From assembly GCA_002734085.1 (NCBI GenBank), contig NVXV01000024.1, positions 1 to 43,037 on the forward strand: a stretch of 43,037 nucleotides of DNA, written 5' to 3'. Below, piece after piece: positions 17,221 to 25,828 of this stretch (positions are counted from its first letter, which is position 1; each line of letters opens with the position of its first letter). The position numbers and the translations under genes were made by a program. The DNA is from Fluviicola sp. (GTDB lineage: Bacteria; Bacteroidota; Bacteroidia; Flavobacteriales_D; Crocinitomicaceae). The notes below the pieces were generated by a model that made no database searches, had not been told where the DNA came from, and was given only the letters and a program-made list of their open reading frames with translations.

Positions 17221-17874
17221 ATGAAAAATCTAAAAACACCCTATCTACTTCTATTCCTAAGTGCAATGTGCATAACCATGTATTCCTGCAAAAAAGACGA
17301 AGTAGATAATTGCGAAGCCGACACCCAATCCGCGATCACAACCAACGATTATTTCCCTATTTCCGTAGGATCGTATTGGGTGTATGAATTTAGAATGCAT
17401 CAAGCAACGGGAGAGATAAGTCCTAACAGCAGTCTAGATACCCTTAAGGTAACTGGTGATACGCTAATTGATGGCGAGACCTATTTTGTTTTCAACACAA
17501 ATAAACCCGGTCAGAACACGAACTATTTCAGAAGAGTGAATCAAGGAGAAGTGGTATCTCACACAGGTTCTTTGGTTTGTCCCCCTGATAATTCGTATAC
17601 AGGAGTTTATAATGATTATTACGCCGTTTCAGGTACAGATACCGTCGATTATTATTGGGAGGAGTTTTCAGGGTACGAAATGGTAAGTACAACTTTTGGA
17701 CCTGCCTACAGTAGTATTCAAAAGACGATTCACCATGAATTCTCAGTGAATGGAGGAGAACAACTCACAGCCGATACAATCTATTACTCTCCAATTGGTA
17801 TCCTGCAAAGAAGCTTTAGCTATTTCACAGGCAGTAAGCAGGTTGGTACGTTGGTTGATTATCATTTGGAGTGA
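17221..17874 (+). CDS. Lipoprotein, unknown function
   Basis: The 217-aa protein has an N-terminal hydrophobic segment ending in lipobox YSC (C23), followed by KKDE, the positively charged plus acidic stretch usual at the start of Bacteroidota surface lipoproteins. The mature part is beta-rich (IGSYWVYEFRMHQATGEI, then DTLKVTGDTLIDGETYFVF), a pattern seen in many Bacteroidota lipoproteins, with no named domain recognised. It is preceded by a C/A-rich gap of 65 bases and is convergent with the next gene. Function is unknown. Confidence 0.7.
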   Translation: MKNLKTPYLLLFLSAMCITMYSCKKDEVDNCEADTQSAITTNDYFPISVGSYWVYEFRMHQATGEISPNSSLDTLKVTGDTLIDGETYFVFNTNKPGQNTNYFRRVNQGEVVSHTGSLVCPPDNSYTGVYNDYYAVSGTDTVDYYWEEFSGYEMVSTTFGPAYSSIQKTIHHEFSVNGGEQLTADTIYYSPIGILQRSFSYFTGSKQVGTLVDYHLE

Positions 17875-17924
17875 TGGGATCAGAGTTGCTCTTAACAGTG
17901 GAGTAGAGGGTATTCTAAAAACTT

Positions 17925-18710
17925 CTAGTAATACTCAATCTCTTGATGATGAGTATTAATTAGTCGCCTATCATCACCTTTAATGTAATAGACTTTTTTC
18001 AAATGCCAATCTCCGCGTTCATCAAAATCGTAGTATTCATATTCATAATAATCTAATAGTTCTTTCTTTGCATCGAAGAATTTAGTACTAATTATTCGAC
18101 AATCTTGATAGTGTTTTTCGAAGTATTCCACTCTTCCTGCATAATGATCTTCAATTTTCACAATTGAATCCCCCATAAAAGTTTGATAGGTGATGTCGAA
18201 TTTTGAAGTATCATAGTCGGCTACTTTAGTCATACTGTAATAAGTGCGTCTTTCAGTAAAGCGTTCGTTTTCGTCACGAATAAAATCATATCGTATATGG
18301 CTGTAATTAGTGTCTATAGTAGTAGAATCAATTCGTTGAATGTGAATAGAGGACGTTAAAGTTCTATAATTAGATCCACTTTCGTCGTACAAAAAAGTAG
18401 ATTTTTGAGTTGATTTTCTTGAGATTGGATTTATACCTTCTCTTCTAACAAGCTTATTTTCTGAATTATATATGAAAGTATCAATTCTAGTAAGTAGAGA
18501 GTCATAAATAAAGGCTGTTTTTGTCCGTAGTCCTTCCATATTAAAGTAATCCAGTTGAACCTCTTTAAAACCGTAACTATTGGTATCAATAACATAAGTA
18601 ATCATCTTCGTATCAATCTTCGGAGAATCGCAAGGAGATTTTTCCTGACCATCCAAGTTTAAGGGAATCAGAAAAAAAAGAAATAGAATAATCGAATAGG
18701 TATTTTTCAT
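17925..18710 (-). CDS. Secreted hypothetical protein
   Basis: This 261-aa exported protein has the signal peptide MKNTYSIILFLFFLIPLNL followed by DGQEKSPC. The reading frame is open to 18803. That longer start would overlap the upstream gene and hide the signal peptide, so the ATG at 18710 is chosen. A TACCTTTA box just upstream (18716-18723, minus strand) agrees. The body is rich in Tyr, Asp and beta-like repeats (FIYDSLLTRIDTFIYNSENKLVRREG and similar), resembling RHS/YD-type strand repeats found in envelope proteins. It is the second gene of a leftward pair, 34 bases after the lipoprotein gene. Confidence 0.65.
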   Translation of the reverse strand: MKNTYSIILFLFFLIPLNLDGQEKSPCDSPKIDTKMITYVIDTNSYGFKEVQLDYFNMEGLRTKTAFIYDSLLTRIDTFIYNSENKLVRREGINPISRKSTQKSTFLYDESGSNYRTLTSSIHIQRIDSTTIDTNYSHIRYDFIRDENERFTERRTYYSMTKVADYDTSKFDITYQTFMGDSIVKIEDHYAGRVEYFEKHYQDCRIISTKFFDAKKELLDYYEYEYYDFDERGDWHLKKVYYIKGDDRRLINTHHQEIEYY

Positions 18711-18744
18711 TAAGGATAAAGGTAAGGAATATGGAATAAATGGT

Positions 18745-19458
18745 TTACTCCAATAGTTGTAAGACCGTTTCATTAAAAGGTGGATGGACTTCCTCCACTT
18801 CAAATGATTGAATGATTGTTCTCATTTCACTCAATTTTTGTGCTGCTAGTTTTCCAAAATATTCTATTATTATATCAAAAAGTACCTCTTTATAGATTAG
18901 CTTAAATCTAATTAATGCTTGAATATTTGGAGAAAGTTGTTCAACCACGTGCCTTGGAATGCTACTTTGAATATAAACGTAACTACTGTCAAGCGTTTGA
19001 TTTATTGGGGGATAAGGTTTTCTTCTTCTTAGCTCATCATTTTCTTTCCTGTAGTCTTCATTAATTGTGAAATATAGGTCAGATGAATCTTTTGCAAGCG
19101 CTACATAATACATCGTGTCAGTTATGTACCGTTTAAATATTGTCGGATCAAGATGGTAATTAGTATTAGTGAAAACCGTTTTGAACGCTCCATTAGCACA
19201 CCTCCCTTGCCATTGTCCAAAAACGGTATCAAATGTTTTCGGTAGGAAAATACTGTATCTGAATAATTTTTCTTCAATAAGCACCGTATCTGAAATCTCC
19301 ATAAAATCATTCAATGTGTCAATTGATGGTCTGTCACGCTTAGGAAGTAAAGTATCCGTGGATGCTACCTCGATATTTACACTATCAGGTACTTCTTTTT
19401 CTTCAGTGCAACTGAGAAGTAGAAGAGATAAGGCGATAATGGGGTAGAGGTATTTCAT
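18745..19458 (-). CDS. Lipoprotein, unknown function
   Basis: The signal peptide MKYLYPIIALSLLLLSC has lipobox cysteine C17, followed by an acidic, Ser/Thr-rich spacer. The rest of the 237 residues form a soluble domain of mixed alpha/beta character ending in a helical region (LIYKEVLFDIIIEYFGKLAAQ). No family was recognised. TATCTTTA at 19465-19472 (minus strand), near-consensus for a -7 box, lies just upstream of the start. The secreted-protein gene follows after 34 bases, so the two probably form an operon. Confidence 0.65.
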   Translation of the reverse strand: MKYLYPIIALSLLLLSCTEEKEVPDSVNIEVASTDTLLPKRDRPSIDTLNDFMEISDTVLIEEKLFRYSIFLPKTFDTVFGQWQGRCANGAFKTVFTNTNYHLDPTIFKRYITDTMYYVALAKDSSDLYFTINEDYRKENDELRRRKPYPPINQTLDSSYVYIQSSIPRHVVEQLSPNIQALIRFKLIYKEVLFDIIIEYFGKLAAQKLSEMRTIIQSFEVEEVHPPFNETVLQLLE

Positions 19459-19685
19459 TTGGAGTAAAGATAGTGAATATCGAGTAAATGCTTGAATCCA
19501 TTCTTGCTTTGGTTTCCCGCACCAGTTGTTGGAGGAATGTTTTCTTAACCGTTTTAAGGGTTTATTTCAATACGTATTGGAGCGAATCATAATAAAGGTT
19601 AGATTGAATTGTAGCGGGAAAACTAGAAATCAGTATTTTGCTATTCCATTAATTAACTTTAAGTTTACAATACTAAACTCACATT

Positions 19686-20579
19686 ATGAAAAACCTAATC
19701 ATTCCATTTTTACTTCTATTTACACAGATTTCATTGAATGCTCAAATGGGTTGGCTTTGTAATTTTGACAATTCGTGTGGAGAACAATTACAAGACACTG
19801 TATCGAATCCGAATAATATTTGGGAGGTTGGTGTACCCGATAAAACAGTTTTTGACACAGCTCAATCCAATCCCTGGTCAATGATCACCGATCTTTATGC
19901 CCCTTATCCTGTTAATGATACATCTTACTTTATATTTAAGTATGCTTCAGCAGGAGGGTATGAATATGAGCATACTGCTTTTGTTTCTGGTTATTACTGG
20001 GTAAATTCAGATTCGCTTCAAGATTATGGCACCATGGAGCTCTCACTTGATCAAGGAAATACATGGGTGGATATGCTTAATGATACTGCTTATACTTCCG
20101 ATAATCATTGGGAAATGGGAGGAAAACCAGTTCTCACTGGTAATTCAAATGGATGGAAATATTTTAGATATTCAAGTAGGTATCTAGCGCAATATTTTAA
20201 TGTTGGCTATGGAGATACTGTAATCTATCGTTTTGGTTTCATATCAGATGGTCAAAGTGATACATTAGATGGTTTAATGTTTGACTCTTTTCAAGCAGAA
20301 GATTGGGTAGAGGATCTTCCGCAATATTCGATGGGACAATTTCGATCAAAGGTTTATCCTAATCCCGCACTGAATGAAGTGAACATTTCTTTTAACAATC
20401 CACAATCTAAAGCATCCTCTTGTGTCATTTTAGATTCTTTCGGACAAATCGTCGTGGATTCAATAAGCACAACAACGGAAGAACTTCATATTGATCTGCA
20501 AGGCTTGTCTAGTGGTATTTATCATTATCAAATCACAAAAGACGGAGAGGTTAGTAAAGGAAAGTTAGTTGTTCAGTAG
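19686..20579 (+). CDS. T9SS type A sorting-domain secreted protein
   Basis: This 297-aa protein has a signal peptide (MKNLIIPFLLLFTQISLNAQ). Its C-terminal type IX secretion sorting domain of about 75 residues opens with SKVYPNPALNEVNI and ends in GIYHYQITKDGEVSKGKLVV. The central part is Trp/Tyr/Asp-rich and beta-like, with no named domain. Proteins of this architecture cross the outer membrane by the T9SS and are released or attached to the surface. This gene is strong evidence for a Bacteroidota host. It stands alone after a 227-base gap in which I see nothing convincing. Confidence 0.85.
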   Translation: MKNLIIPFLLLFTQISLNAQMGWLCNFDNSCGEQLQDTVSNPNNIWEVGVPDKTVFDTAQSNPWSMITDLYAPYPVNDTSYFIFKYASAGGYEYEHTAFVSGYYWVNSDSLQDYGTMELSLDQGNTWVDMLNDTAYTSDNHWEMGGKPVLTGNSNGWKYFRYSSRYLAQYFNVGYGDTVIYRFGFISDGQSDTLDGLMFDSFQAEDWVEDLPQYSMGQFRSKVYPNPALNEVNISFNNPQSKASSCVILDSFGQIVVDSISTTTEELHIDLQGLSSGIYHYQITKDGEVSKGKLVVQ

Positions 20580-20676
20580 TGGGGGCTAGTTTTTGAGTTC
20601 AGAGCTTAGAGTTCGTTTATCGATACAGCTCATTTCATTGAATTCTTCAAATTAAGAGGAGTAAATCAATGAACAC

Positions 20677-21093
20677 TCAAACATATTTTGGAAACAACCG
20701 CTTTAGAAAAATAACAATCAAGAATAACAAAAGAAAAGCATAAATGACTTGTGCAGTTTCTGATAAGAACCAATTACCAGAATACTTTATTTCAGCGGGT
20801 AATCGAGAAATGATTTTTACAATACCCGAATAGGTGAGTGCAAGCAAAATGCATTCTATTATGATATACAACGGTTTTAATAAAACCTTTCTACTTATTT
20901 TTAACAAATATAACACCCAAATAAAGAGGAGGTTAGGCAGTGTAAAGACCAAAGCTGCAACTGCAATACTGAGTTTGAATAACTTGAAACTATATAAAAC
21001 AGACTCGGTCAAAGCAATGACTAGAGGTGTAAGAATGATCACTAATATACTTTGGAGTATTAGTTTTTTTGTATTTGTTGCTTTGTTGTTCAA
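20677..21093 (-). CDS. Four-segment membrane protein, unknown function
   Basis: After a polar, Lys-rich N-terminus (MNNKATNTKK) the 138 residues contain four hydrophobic segments: about 12-37, 40-63, 73-95 and 113-135. The chain ends in KRLFPKYV. The pattern is of a small integral membrane protein. No family or function was recognised, and there is no operon partner on the same strand within 60 bases. Confidence 0.6.
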   Translation of the reverse strand: MNNKATNTKKLILQSILVIILTPLVIALTESVLYSFKLFKLSIAVAALVFTLPNLLFIWVLYLLKISRKVLLKPLYIIIECILLALTYSGIVKIISRLPAEIKYSGNWFLSETAQVIYAFLLLFLIVIFLKRLFPKYV

Positions 21094-21158
21094 ATTGATG
21101 TTGTTGAGTTGTGCTTAATTAAAGGAAACGAATAACATAAATCGAATAAATCTCCTTC

Positions 21159-21812
21159 TTATTCAATACCCGCTACTAAAACACTTTCTGGGTCCATAGT
21201 GATGGTTAACGTTGTATTTAGATTGAAATTATGATATGCAAAGTTGACCAAACGTATTGTATCATTGTTATTCAAGACATCTATTGGAACAAAGCCCACG
21301 TATTCCATTTTTTTAGGAATGGTAACGCTTTTAAGCGTTCCTATAATGGTTGTATCATGGGCTTTAATATGCTTTCTATCTATAACATTTATCAACTCAT
21401 CAAATTCCTTATTGATAATAAAGTCATTCGCTTTATCAGCAACAGAACGGCACTCTTTTAAACTGTTGAATGATTCATTGGTCAAATTCAAAACAGGAGC
21501 TCCACTTCCATCCCTTACCTGGTATTCACTGAAGCCTTTTCCTTTTTTCTTCAGTCCATCAACTATTTCATAGAGTATATTGTTATAGAAGCCAAGATAA
21601 TTGGAATCACTATAAACACTTATGGTTAAAACTGAAAAGCTAGATTCCCCTTCATTTTTAGAATAATTACTACTTCTCATTTCACCATTTATTTTGGTGT
21701 TATGTTTTGTCCCCACCTCATTGATTATCTCATTTACGACTTGAGCATTATCGGTAAAAGAACAACTATAGAAAAAAAGTATTGTGACTGTAATTAGTAG
21801 GATGTATTTCAT
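21159..21812 (-). CDS. Lipoprotein, unknown function
   Basis: The 217-aa protein has a signal peptide with lipobox FYSC (C17). The mature part is a mixed alpha/beta soluble domain with no named family: NEIINEVGTKHNTKINGEM, a beta segment FSVLTISVYSDSNYLGFY, and a repeat-like C-terminus ending in TTLTITMDPESVLVAGIE. A TATCTTCG -7-like box lies at 21835-21842 on the minus strand. It has no clear operon partner. Localisation is predicted to be the periplasmic or outer-membrane face. Confidence 0.65.
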   Translation of the reverse strand: MKYILLITVTILFFYSCSFTDNAQVVNEIINEVGTKHNTKINGEMRSSNYSKNEGESSFSVLTISVYSDSNYLGFYNNILYEIVDGLKKKGKGFSEYQVRDGSGAPVLNLTNESFNSLKECRSVADKANDFIINKEFDELINVIDRKHIKAHDTTIIGTLKSVTIPKKMEYVGFVPIDVLNNNDTIRLVNFAYHNFNLNTTLTITMDPESVLVAGIE

Positions 21813-21942
21813 AAATGTAATGTTTTTATGTAAACGAAGATAATATTATTTAAGTAGAATAAATTACATTTGGTAAATAGAATGAACCAACAAATACTAA
21901 AATCCAAATCCCCTCAACTACCCAAAGCACATCTTCTTTGGG

Positions 21943-22356
21943 GTGATTGCGATATGGGGTTTTTACGCGGGTGTTTCTAATGACTCCACGACAGGGTATC
22001 TCTTTGCGGGAATCCTTGGCGGTTTTACTATTTTAGAGATATTTATCTATAGTCGAGTCGCACTGCACTTGAACGAAAACGAACTCAAAGTGCGAAGAGC
22101 CACGATTTTCGGAACAGAGCTCGGCAACTTCAGTATTCCGCTAAAAGACATTAGAGCCACACATTACGAAGTAGAAAAATATGACACCTATGCTTTATTC
22201 CGTTACTTCATTCTAGAAATATTATTCCCCAGCGGACAAAGTACATTTACTATTTTAAAGATGGATGGTAAGAAGCACGAGTTTCGTTTTCATGCCAACG
22301 AACAAGAAGTGAGGCAGTTTATGGAAAAACTACCCGATCGGGCGCCGAATGGGTAA
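21943..22356 (+). CDS. Membrane protein with PH-like C-terminus, possible 5' frameshift
   Basis: The open frame begins with GTG at 21943, but its first transmembrane segment starts abruptly at IAIWGFYAGV. In another frame, an ATG at 21882 encodes a plausible N-terminus (MNQQILKSKSPQLPKAHLLW) that runs into the G-run at 21940-21943 and then stops. Losing one G would fuse it in frame to VIAIWGFYAGVSND and complete the segment. The gene is therefore either frameshifted or mis-called at the start, or the run holds a sequencing error. The rest shows a second segment (GILGGFTILEIFIYS) and then a beta-rich soluble part (LNENELKVRRATIFG). Function is unknown. Confidence 0.6.
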   Translation: MIAIWGFYAGVSNDSTTGYLFAGILGGFTILEIFIYSRVALHLNENELKVRRATIFGTELGNFSIPLKDIRATHYEVEKYDTYALFRYFILEILFPSGQSTFTILKMDGKKHEFRFHANEQEVRQFMEKLPDRAPNG

Positions 22357-22436
22357 AGGGGTGAATAATCTTTGCCGATACAAATCATCAGATAAGAAAA
22401 TATTCCGTATTTTTGAGTAAATCAACTCACCACCTT

Positions 22437-22514
22437 ATGAAAAGATACAAAGGCAAATATCGTAATGAATCCCATCGTTTATGTGGTTGGGACTATTCGG
22501 GAAACGGCATGTAG
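22437..22514 (+). pseudogene. Truncated REP-associated tyrosine transposase (RAYT) remnant
   Basis: The 25-residue reading frame starts MKRYKGKYRNESHRLCGW and continues DYSGNGM before a stop. This is the N-terminus typical of Y1 (IS200-like) RAYT proteins, which usually continue with a FITICT.NR stretch. The stop is produced where the frame meets the REP palindrome (22511-22537). RAYT genes in related bacteria often carry such a palindrome inside the coding region, read as VGTHGRASLQ, and here that reading is one frame off. The most likely history is loss of the region between the N-terminus and the internal REP. Sequence beyond the REP has only stop-riddled, weak resemblance. No catalytic tyrosine or HUH motif remains. 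Confidence 0.65.
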
Positions 22515-22537
22515 GGACGCACGGCCGTGCGTCCTAC
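22511..22537. repeat. REP-like palindrome
   Basis: GTAGGGACGCACGGCC and GGCCGTGCGTCCTAC form an inverted repeat with a single extra G in the left arm. It shares the CGCACGGCCGTGCG core and GTAGG edges with the palindrome at 1-38. It abuts the RAYT remnant, which supports the REP identification. The whole gap 22357-22731 (375 bases) holds only this element, the RAYT remnant and AT-rich filler. Confidence 0.7.
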
Positions 22538-22731
22538 AGATTACCCGTCCCACATATAACCCGATATCAACACCCCCATTGAATATAACCTCACAAACGC
22601 AAATGATTCCCCGAACGTAAATGATATCCCAAAAGAAAAAGGTTCTAGATTGATAAATCAAAACGACCAAAAAATTAAAAGGCAATTCATTTAAAATCAC
22701 TACATTTAAAGAAATTAAAACTATTTAACTT

Positions 22732-23037
22732 ATGAAAAAATTAATGAATAGAGTGTTGGCATTCTCGTTCCTAATGGTATCGGGACTTGCACTTACAAGT
22801 ATGACAACGAATGATGGTGAAGGTGGACGTATTAAAGTTTACATCGTAAATGATTGTAGTTCTGACGTTAAATACAAAGTAGAATCACCTGGAAGTTCAA
22901 CGCATTATACTGCGGATGATGGTACAAAGTCACCAAAGTCATTTATGGAAGGAACAAAGATCTATAATTCAGACGGTAAGATGGTACATGAAGTGACTTC
23001 TTCTTCAGAAGGAGATGAAGTTGTTGTTTGTGAATAA
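22732..23037 (+). CDS. Small secreted protein, unknown function
   Basis: The 101-aa protein starts with a signal peptide (MKKLMNRVLAFSFLMVSGLA), followed by a short acidic mature part of about 75 residues. The mature part contains two cysteines, at about 41 and 100, which might pair, and a beta-rich stretch GGRIKVYIVNDCSSDVKY. No family was recognised. A stem-loop terminator at 23112-23146 follows it, supporting a real single-gene transcript. Near-consensus TACATTTA at 22701-22708 is a possible -7 box. Export to the periplasm or outside is likely. Confidence 0.65.
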   Translation: MKKLMNRVLAFSFLMVSGLALTSMTTNDGEGGRIKVYIVNDCSSDVKYKVESPGSSTHYTADDGTKSPKSFMEGTKIYNSDGKMVHEVTSSSEGDEVVVCE

Positions 23038-23111
23038 GCGATAACTAATTAGATTACAACGTCAAATCCGTCAAGAATCCTATGTGTTCTGATGGTATGG
23101 TACAAATTCAT

Positions 23112-23146
23112 TCATGGGACGCGCGTTTGTGTCCCATGATTTTTTT
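23112..23146 (+). terminator. Rho-independent terminator of the 101-aa gene
   Basis: TCATGGGAC (23112-23120) pairs with GTCCCATGA (23131-23139) around a 10-base loop, followed by a run of seven T. The stem and the T-run immediately after it make an intrinsic terminator on the plus strand, about 75 bases after the stop codon. Confidence 0.75.
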
Positions 23147-23173
23147 ATATTCAACCAAAACCATTCAAGCCAT

Positions 23174-23204
23174 TTTGTTTTCGAAATAAAATGTTTTATC
23201 TTTA
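23174..23204 (+). promoter_or_regulatory. Bacteroidota promoter of the 440-aa T9SS gene
   Basis: TTTG at 23174-23177 is followed after 19 bases by TATCTTTA at 23197-23204, near-perfect for the Bacteroidota -33 / -7 pair (TTTG and TAnnTTTG). The ATG at 23229 is 25 bases downstream. This is the best-formed promoter I found in the window. Confidence 0.6.
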
Positions 23205-23228
23205 CTTCATAATTAAATCACCAAAACG

Positions 23229-24551
23229 ATGAAACAGTTCTTATTCCTAGCTATCTTATTCGTAAGTACACAATTTTCCGCACAAACCGTGATAATCGAT
23301 CATGAGCAAACCCCTGGGGCATGTGACGGAGCGGCTTATTTGGACGAAGGTACGATAGATCTTCCAACCGGGTATACATGGTGGGAAACCGATGCTTCAA
23401 ACAATCTGATCACTACCATAGGATCGAATCCAACCGATTCACTGACGGGGCTATGCGCAGGGAATTACGCTTTGCAATACAATGATTCGCTGTATTATTA
23501 CTTTGTTATTGATTCCATTCCATGCGAAAGCTTTTATGTAAATATCAATTCAACAATGGAATCCGCATTAAATGCGTGTGATGCTACAATTACCTCAGAT
23601 GTAGGAGGAAATTCAGGAACGATTGATTATGATTGGAGCAACGGTGAAACGACTCCAAACCTCACAAATGTATGTTCGGGTTCTTACTCGCTGATTGTGA
23701 CAGATGATGCAAACTGCTCAGATACTGCGCTAACCGTTGTGTTTACAGATTCCTCAGCAGGCCTTACTGCAGTTATTATGGTGGATGATGAGACGGTAGA
23801 TGGTGCTTGCGATGGTTCGGTAGTTGTATTTACAAATGGTGGAACTGCACCAGTTATTGCGGAGCACTCCGACGGATTTGTAGGTGTCATAGACTCTGCA
23901 AGGTGTTCTGGATATTATACCGTGATGGTAACCGACGGAGCAGGAGATACAGTTCATTTGTCGTACGTAGTAGCTTCTCCATCAACGATGTTTACAGATG
24001 CGAATTATGCGGACTCAACGATTATTGATACATTAGTTTCTCAGCCGGTTGAAAATTGCACAATTGATTTTGCTACGATAGATTCAGCATGGGTAGCGTA
24101 TGCAAGCTACGTTGGAACAGATAGTGTTTTAGTAACATGGGCAATTAACGATGTCAATGGAACGCATACTATTGATTATACGTATTTCATTCCCGGAGGT
24201 AACTTTGAGGTGTATGCTTTTGAACTGAGTTTGTTTTGTCCACAAAAGAATAATGCGAACATATTTAAGTGTCGCGTAAATCACTACCTGCAGGCAGGTA
24301 CAGTATCCTTATCGGAAGAAGTCAGAGAGCAAGACATTTTACTTTACCCTAATCCTGGCTCAGACAATGTGACTTTGCAAAAAGAGGGAGGAGAACACCT
24401 TCATTTCATCGTCTACGATACAAAAGGATCTCAAGTCATTTCTGGAATGCTTGTGCAGGATAAAACAATCATTAATATCAGTTCCCTTCAACAAGGATTG
24501 TATTTCGTTAACGTAGAAGGATTTCAGCCTATGCGTTTGGTTAAGGAATAG
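23229..24551 (+). CDS. T9SS type A sorting-domain secreted protein with SprB-like repeats
   Basis: This 440-aa protein carries a signal peptide (MKQFLFLAILFVSTQFSAQ). The middle has repeat units of the SprB/Ig-like kind, such as YDWSNGETTPNLTNVCSG followed by YSLIVTDDANCSD, with cysteines in fixed positions. The C-terminal T9SS sorting domain opens with LLYPNPGSDNVTLQ and ends in LYFVNVEGFQPMRLVKE. The repeats resemble those of gliding-motility adhesins such as SprB, but this protein is far shorter. A surface-exposed or released role is likely. The promoter at 23174-23204 is unusually well formed. Confidence 0.85.
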   Translation: MKQFLFLAILFVSTQFSAQTVIIDHEQTPGACDGAAYLDEGTIDLPTGYTWWETDASNNLITTIGSNPTDSLTGLCAGNYALQYNDSLYYYFVIDSIPCESFYVNINSTMESALNACDATITSDVGGNSGTIDYDWSNGETTPNLTNVCSGSYSLIVTDDANCSDTALTVVFTDSSAGLTAVIMVDDETVDGACDGSVVVFTNGGTAPVIAEHSDGFVGVIDSARCSGYYTVMVTDGAGDTVHLSYVVASPSTMFTDANYADSTIIDTLVSQPVENCTIDFATIDSAWVAYASYVGTDSVLVTWAINDVNGTHTIDYTYFIPGGNFEVYAFELSLFCPQKNNANIFKCRVNHYLQAGTVSLSEEVREQDILLYPNPGSDNVTLQKEGGEHLHFIVYDTKGSQVISGMLVQDKTIINISSLQQGLYFVNVEGFQPMRLVKE

Positions 24552-24619
24552 TGAAATTGTATTATTTTAATCTTCTATTCATTGAGTGATTTGACTTATT
24601 CCAAGCATCTCTCTATTAA

Positions 24620-25006
24620 TCACCCAACCTCCTTAGGCAAAACCGAAAACAATCCCAACACAATCGCTACACTCACAAAGGCAATCGCACCCAACTTACC
24701 ACCATAACCCACAAAAATAGGTTCAGTGAATACGTACAAGACTCCACAGGCCAATCCAGCGATTAGCATAATCGGTAGCGAAGCGATTGAAACAGTAGTC
24801 ATACCCACAAAGCTCCCGGCAAAAATAACCATAGCCAGGTCTTCATTTTTCATCAAATAACCAATCAAGGCACCGAGTAAACCAACCCCACAAGAAGCCA
24901 CCACAGGGCTGATTCCCACTTTTTGTAATTGAAAAGTTCCGATAGCGCCAAGGCATCCGCCGATTATGATAAGTAGTGTTGTGAGCATACGTTTATTATA
25001 TTTCAT
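24620..25006 (-). CDS. Multi-pass membrane protein, unknown function
   Basis: The 128-aa protein consists of four hydrophobic segments separated by short loops: about 7-25, 30-50, 57-85 and 98-122. Many Gly and Ala residues suggest tight packing. It is on the minus strand. An alternative start at 24988 (MLTTLL) would remove a basic six-residue lead. It resembles small integral membrane proteins such as GlpM/YccF-like families only in size and hydrophobicity, so no family is assigned. Confidence 0.6.
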   Translation of the reverse strand: MKYNKRMLTTLLIIIGGCLGAIGTFQLQKVGISPVVASCGVGLLGALIGYLMKNEDLAMVIFAGSFVGMTTVSIASLPIMLIAGLACGVLYVFTEPIFVGYGGKLGAIAFVSVAIVLGLFSVLPKEVG

Positions 25007-25146
25007 TCGGGTGTAAGATAGTAATTCTTGAGATTAGTTCTGATGATGACCTTTTCACGAGTACTTTATAATCATTCTTTTGATAAAAGCAAATATACAA
25101 TTGACCCGAAAACAAATAAGTAAACTAAAATACTAAACTCTTACAG

Positions 25147-25202
25147 TCTAAAGTCTACCATCTATTGTCTACCATCTATTGTCTAACATCTAATATCTAA
25201 AA
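25147..25202. repeat. Heptameric TCTA array
   Basis: Eight consecutive 7-base units, each starting TCTA and ending in variable triplets (AAG, CCA, TTG, CCA, TTG, ACA, ATA, AAA), run in perfect phase. The fixed 7-base step sets it apart from ordinary AT-rich DNA. It lies between a minus-strand gene and the plus-strand gene at 25237. It could be a slippage-prone repeat or a multi-site binding element. No spacer structure is present, so it is not CRISPR. Confidence 0.7.
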
Positions 25203-25236
25203 AATCCCTATATTTAAACTTTAAAAAAAACTACTC

Positions 25237-25749
25237 ATGTCCTCATCACTATTTGGCCCTTTTCTTTTACTATTTTTTATATTAGTAATCGGGGGCTTGC
25301 TCGTAGCCATTTTCTTTAACCTCACATTACAAAGATCAATGGCAGCTGTATCTAAACGAAATCAAACCATATTACCAGGATTGATTTGGTTAAACTTTAT
25401 TCCCATCCCTTTTCTAAACAGTATATGGTCAATGATTTTCGGGATCATGACATGTAATGCAATGAATAAAGAGGCAGGTAAAAAAATTGCTCCGAGTACA
25501 CTTGCAGTAATTTATCCTTCATTGTCAATTTTAGCGAGTATCTTATGGATGGTAATGAATGGAATTTTCCGTATCCGTAATACAAATGAAGTCCTCGCCT
25601 TAGGGTTTGGAGTTTTGTCATTGACTACATTAGTTCTATGGATTGTTTTTTGGGTACAACTAAATTCTGCAAAGAACAAACTCAAAACGATGGCCGTTAC
25701 ATCAAATGATGATGAAAGTCTTGACAGTGGGTTTGTTGATGAGTTTTAG
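25237..25749 (+). CDS. Four-segment membrane protein, unknown function
   Basis: The 170-aa protein has four hydrophobic segments at about 5-31, 46-70, 86-108 and 117-142, and an acidic C-terminal tail (SNDDESLDSGFVDEF). Segment spacing resembles DUF4328-like membrane proteins, but I am not certain of the family. It is 34 bases downstream of the TCTA array, and a TATATTTA box at 25209-25216 is a possible -7 element. Function is unknown. Confidence 0.65.
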   Translation: MSSSLFGPFLLLFFILVIGGLLVAIFFNLTLQRSMAAVSKRNQTILPGLIWLNFIPIPFLNSIWSMIFGIMTCNAMNKEAGKKIAPSTLAVIYPSLSILASILWMVMNGIFRIRNTNEVLALGFGVLSLTTLVLWIVFWVQLNSAKNKLKTMAVTSNDDESLDSGFVDEF

Positions 25750-25828
25750 ATTGAAGTCAATACTTTGATATTGTTATTTTTAAATATTTTTCTTTGATTT
25801 TTGCGTTTTTTTTGCTAAATATGTTAAT

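Noticed and set aside
19526-19762. 78-aa plus-strand frame overlapping the T9SS gene start
   Set aside because: It runs into the signal peptide of the T9SS gene in another frame and shows no protein features.
22479-22700. 73-aa minus-strand frame over the REP region
   Set aside because: It is produced by translation through the palindrome and AT-rich filler; the RAYT remnant and REP explain the sequence better.
25147-25202. CRISPR or integron-like array
   Set aside because: Only 7-base steps with no spacers; too short and regular for CRISPR.
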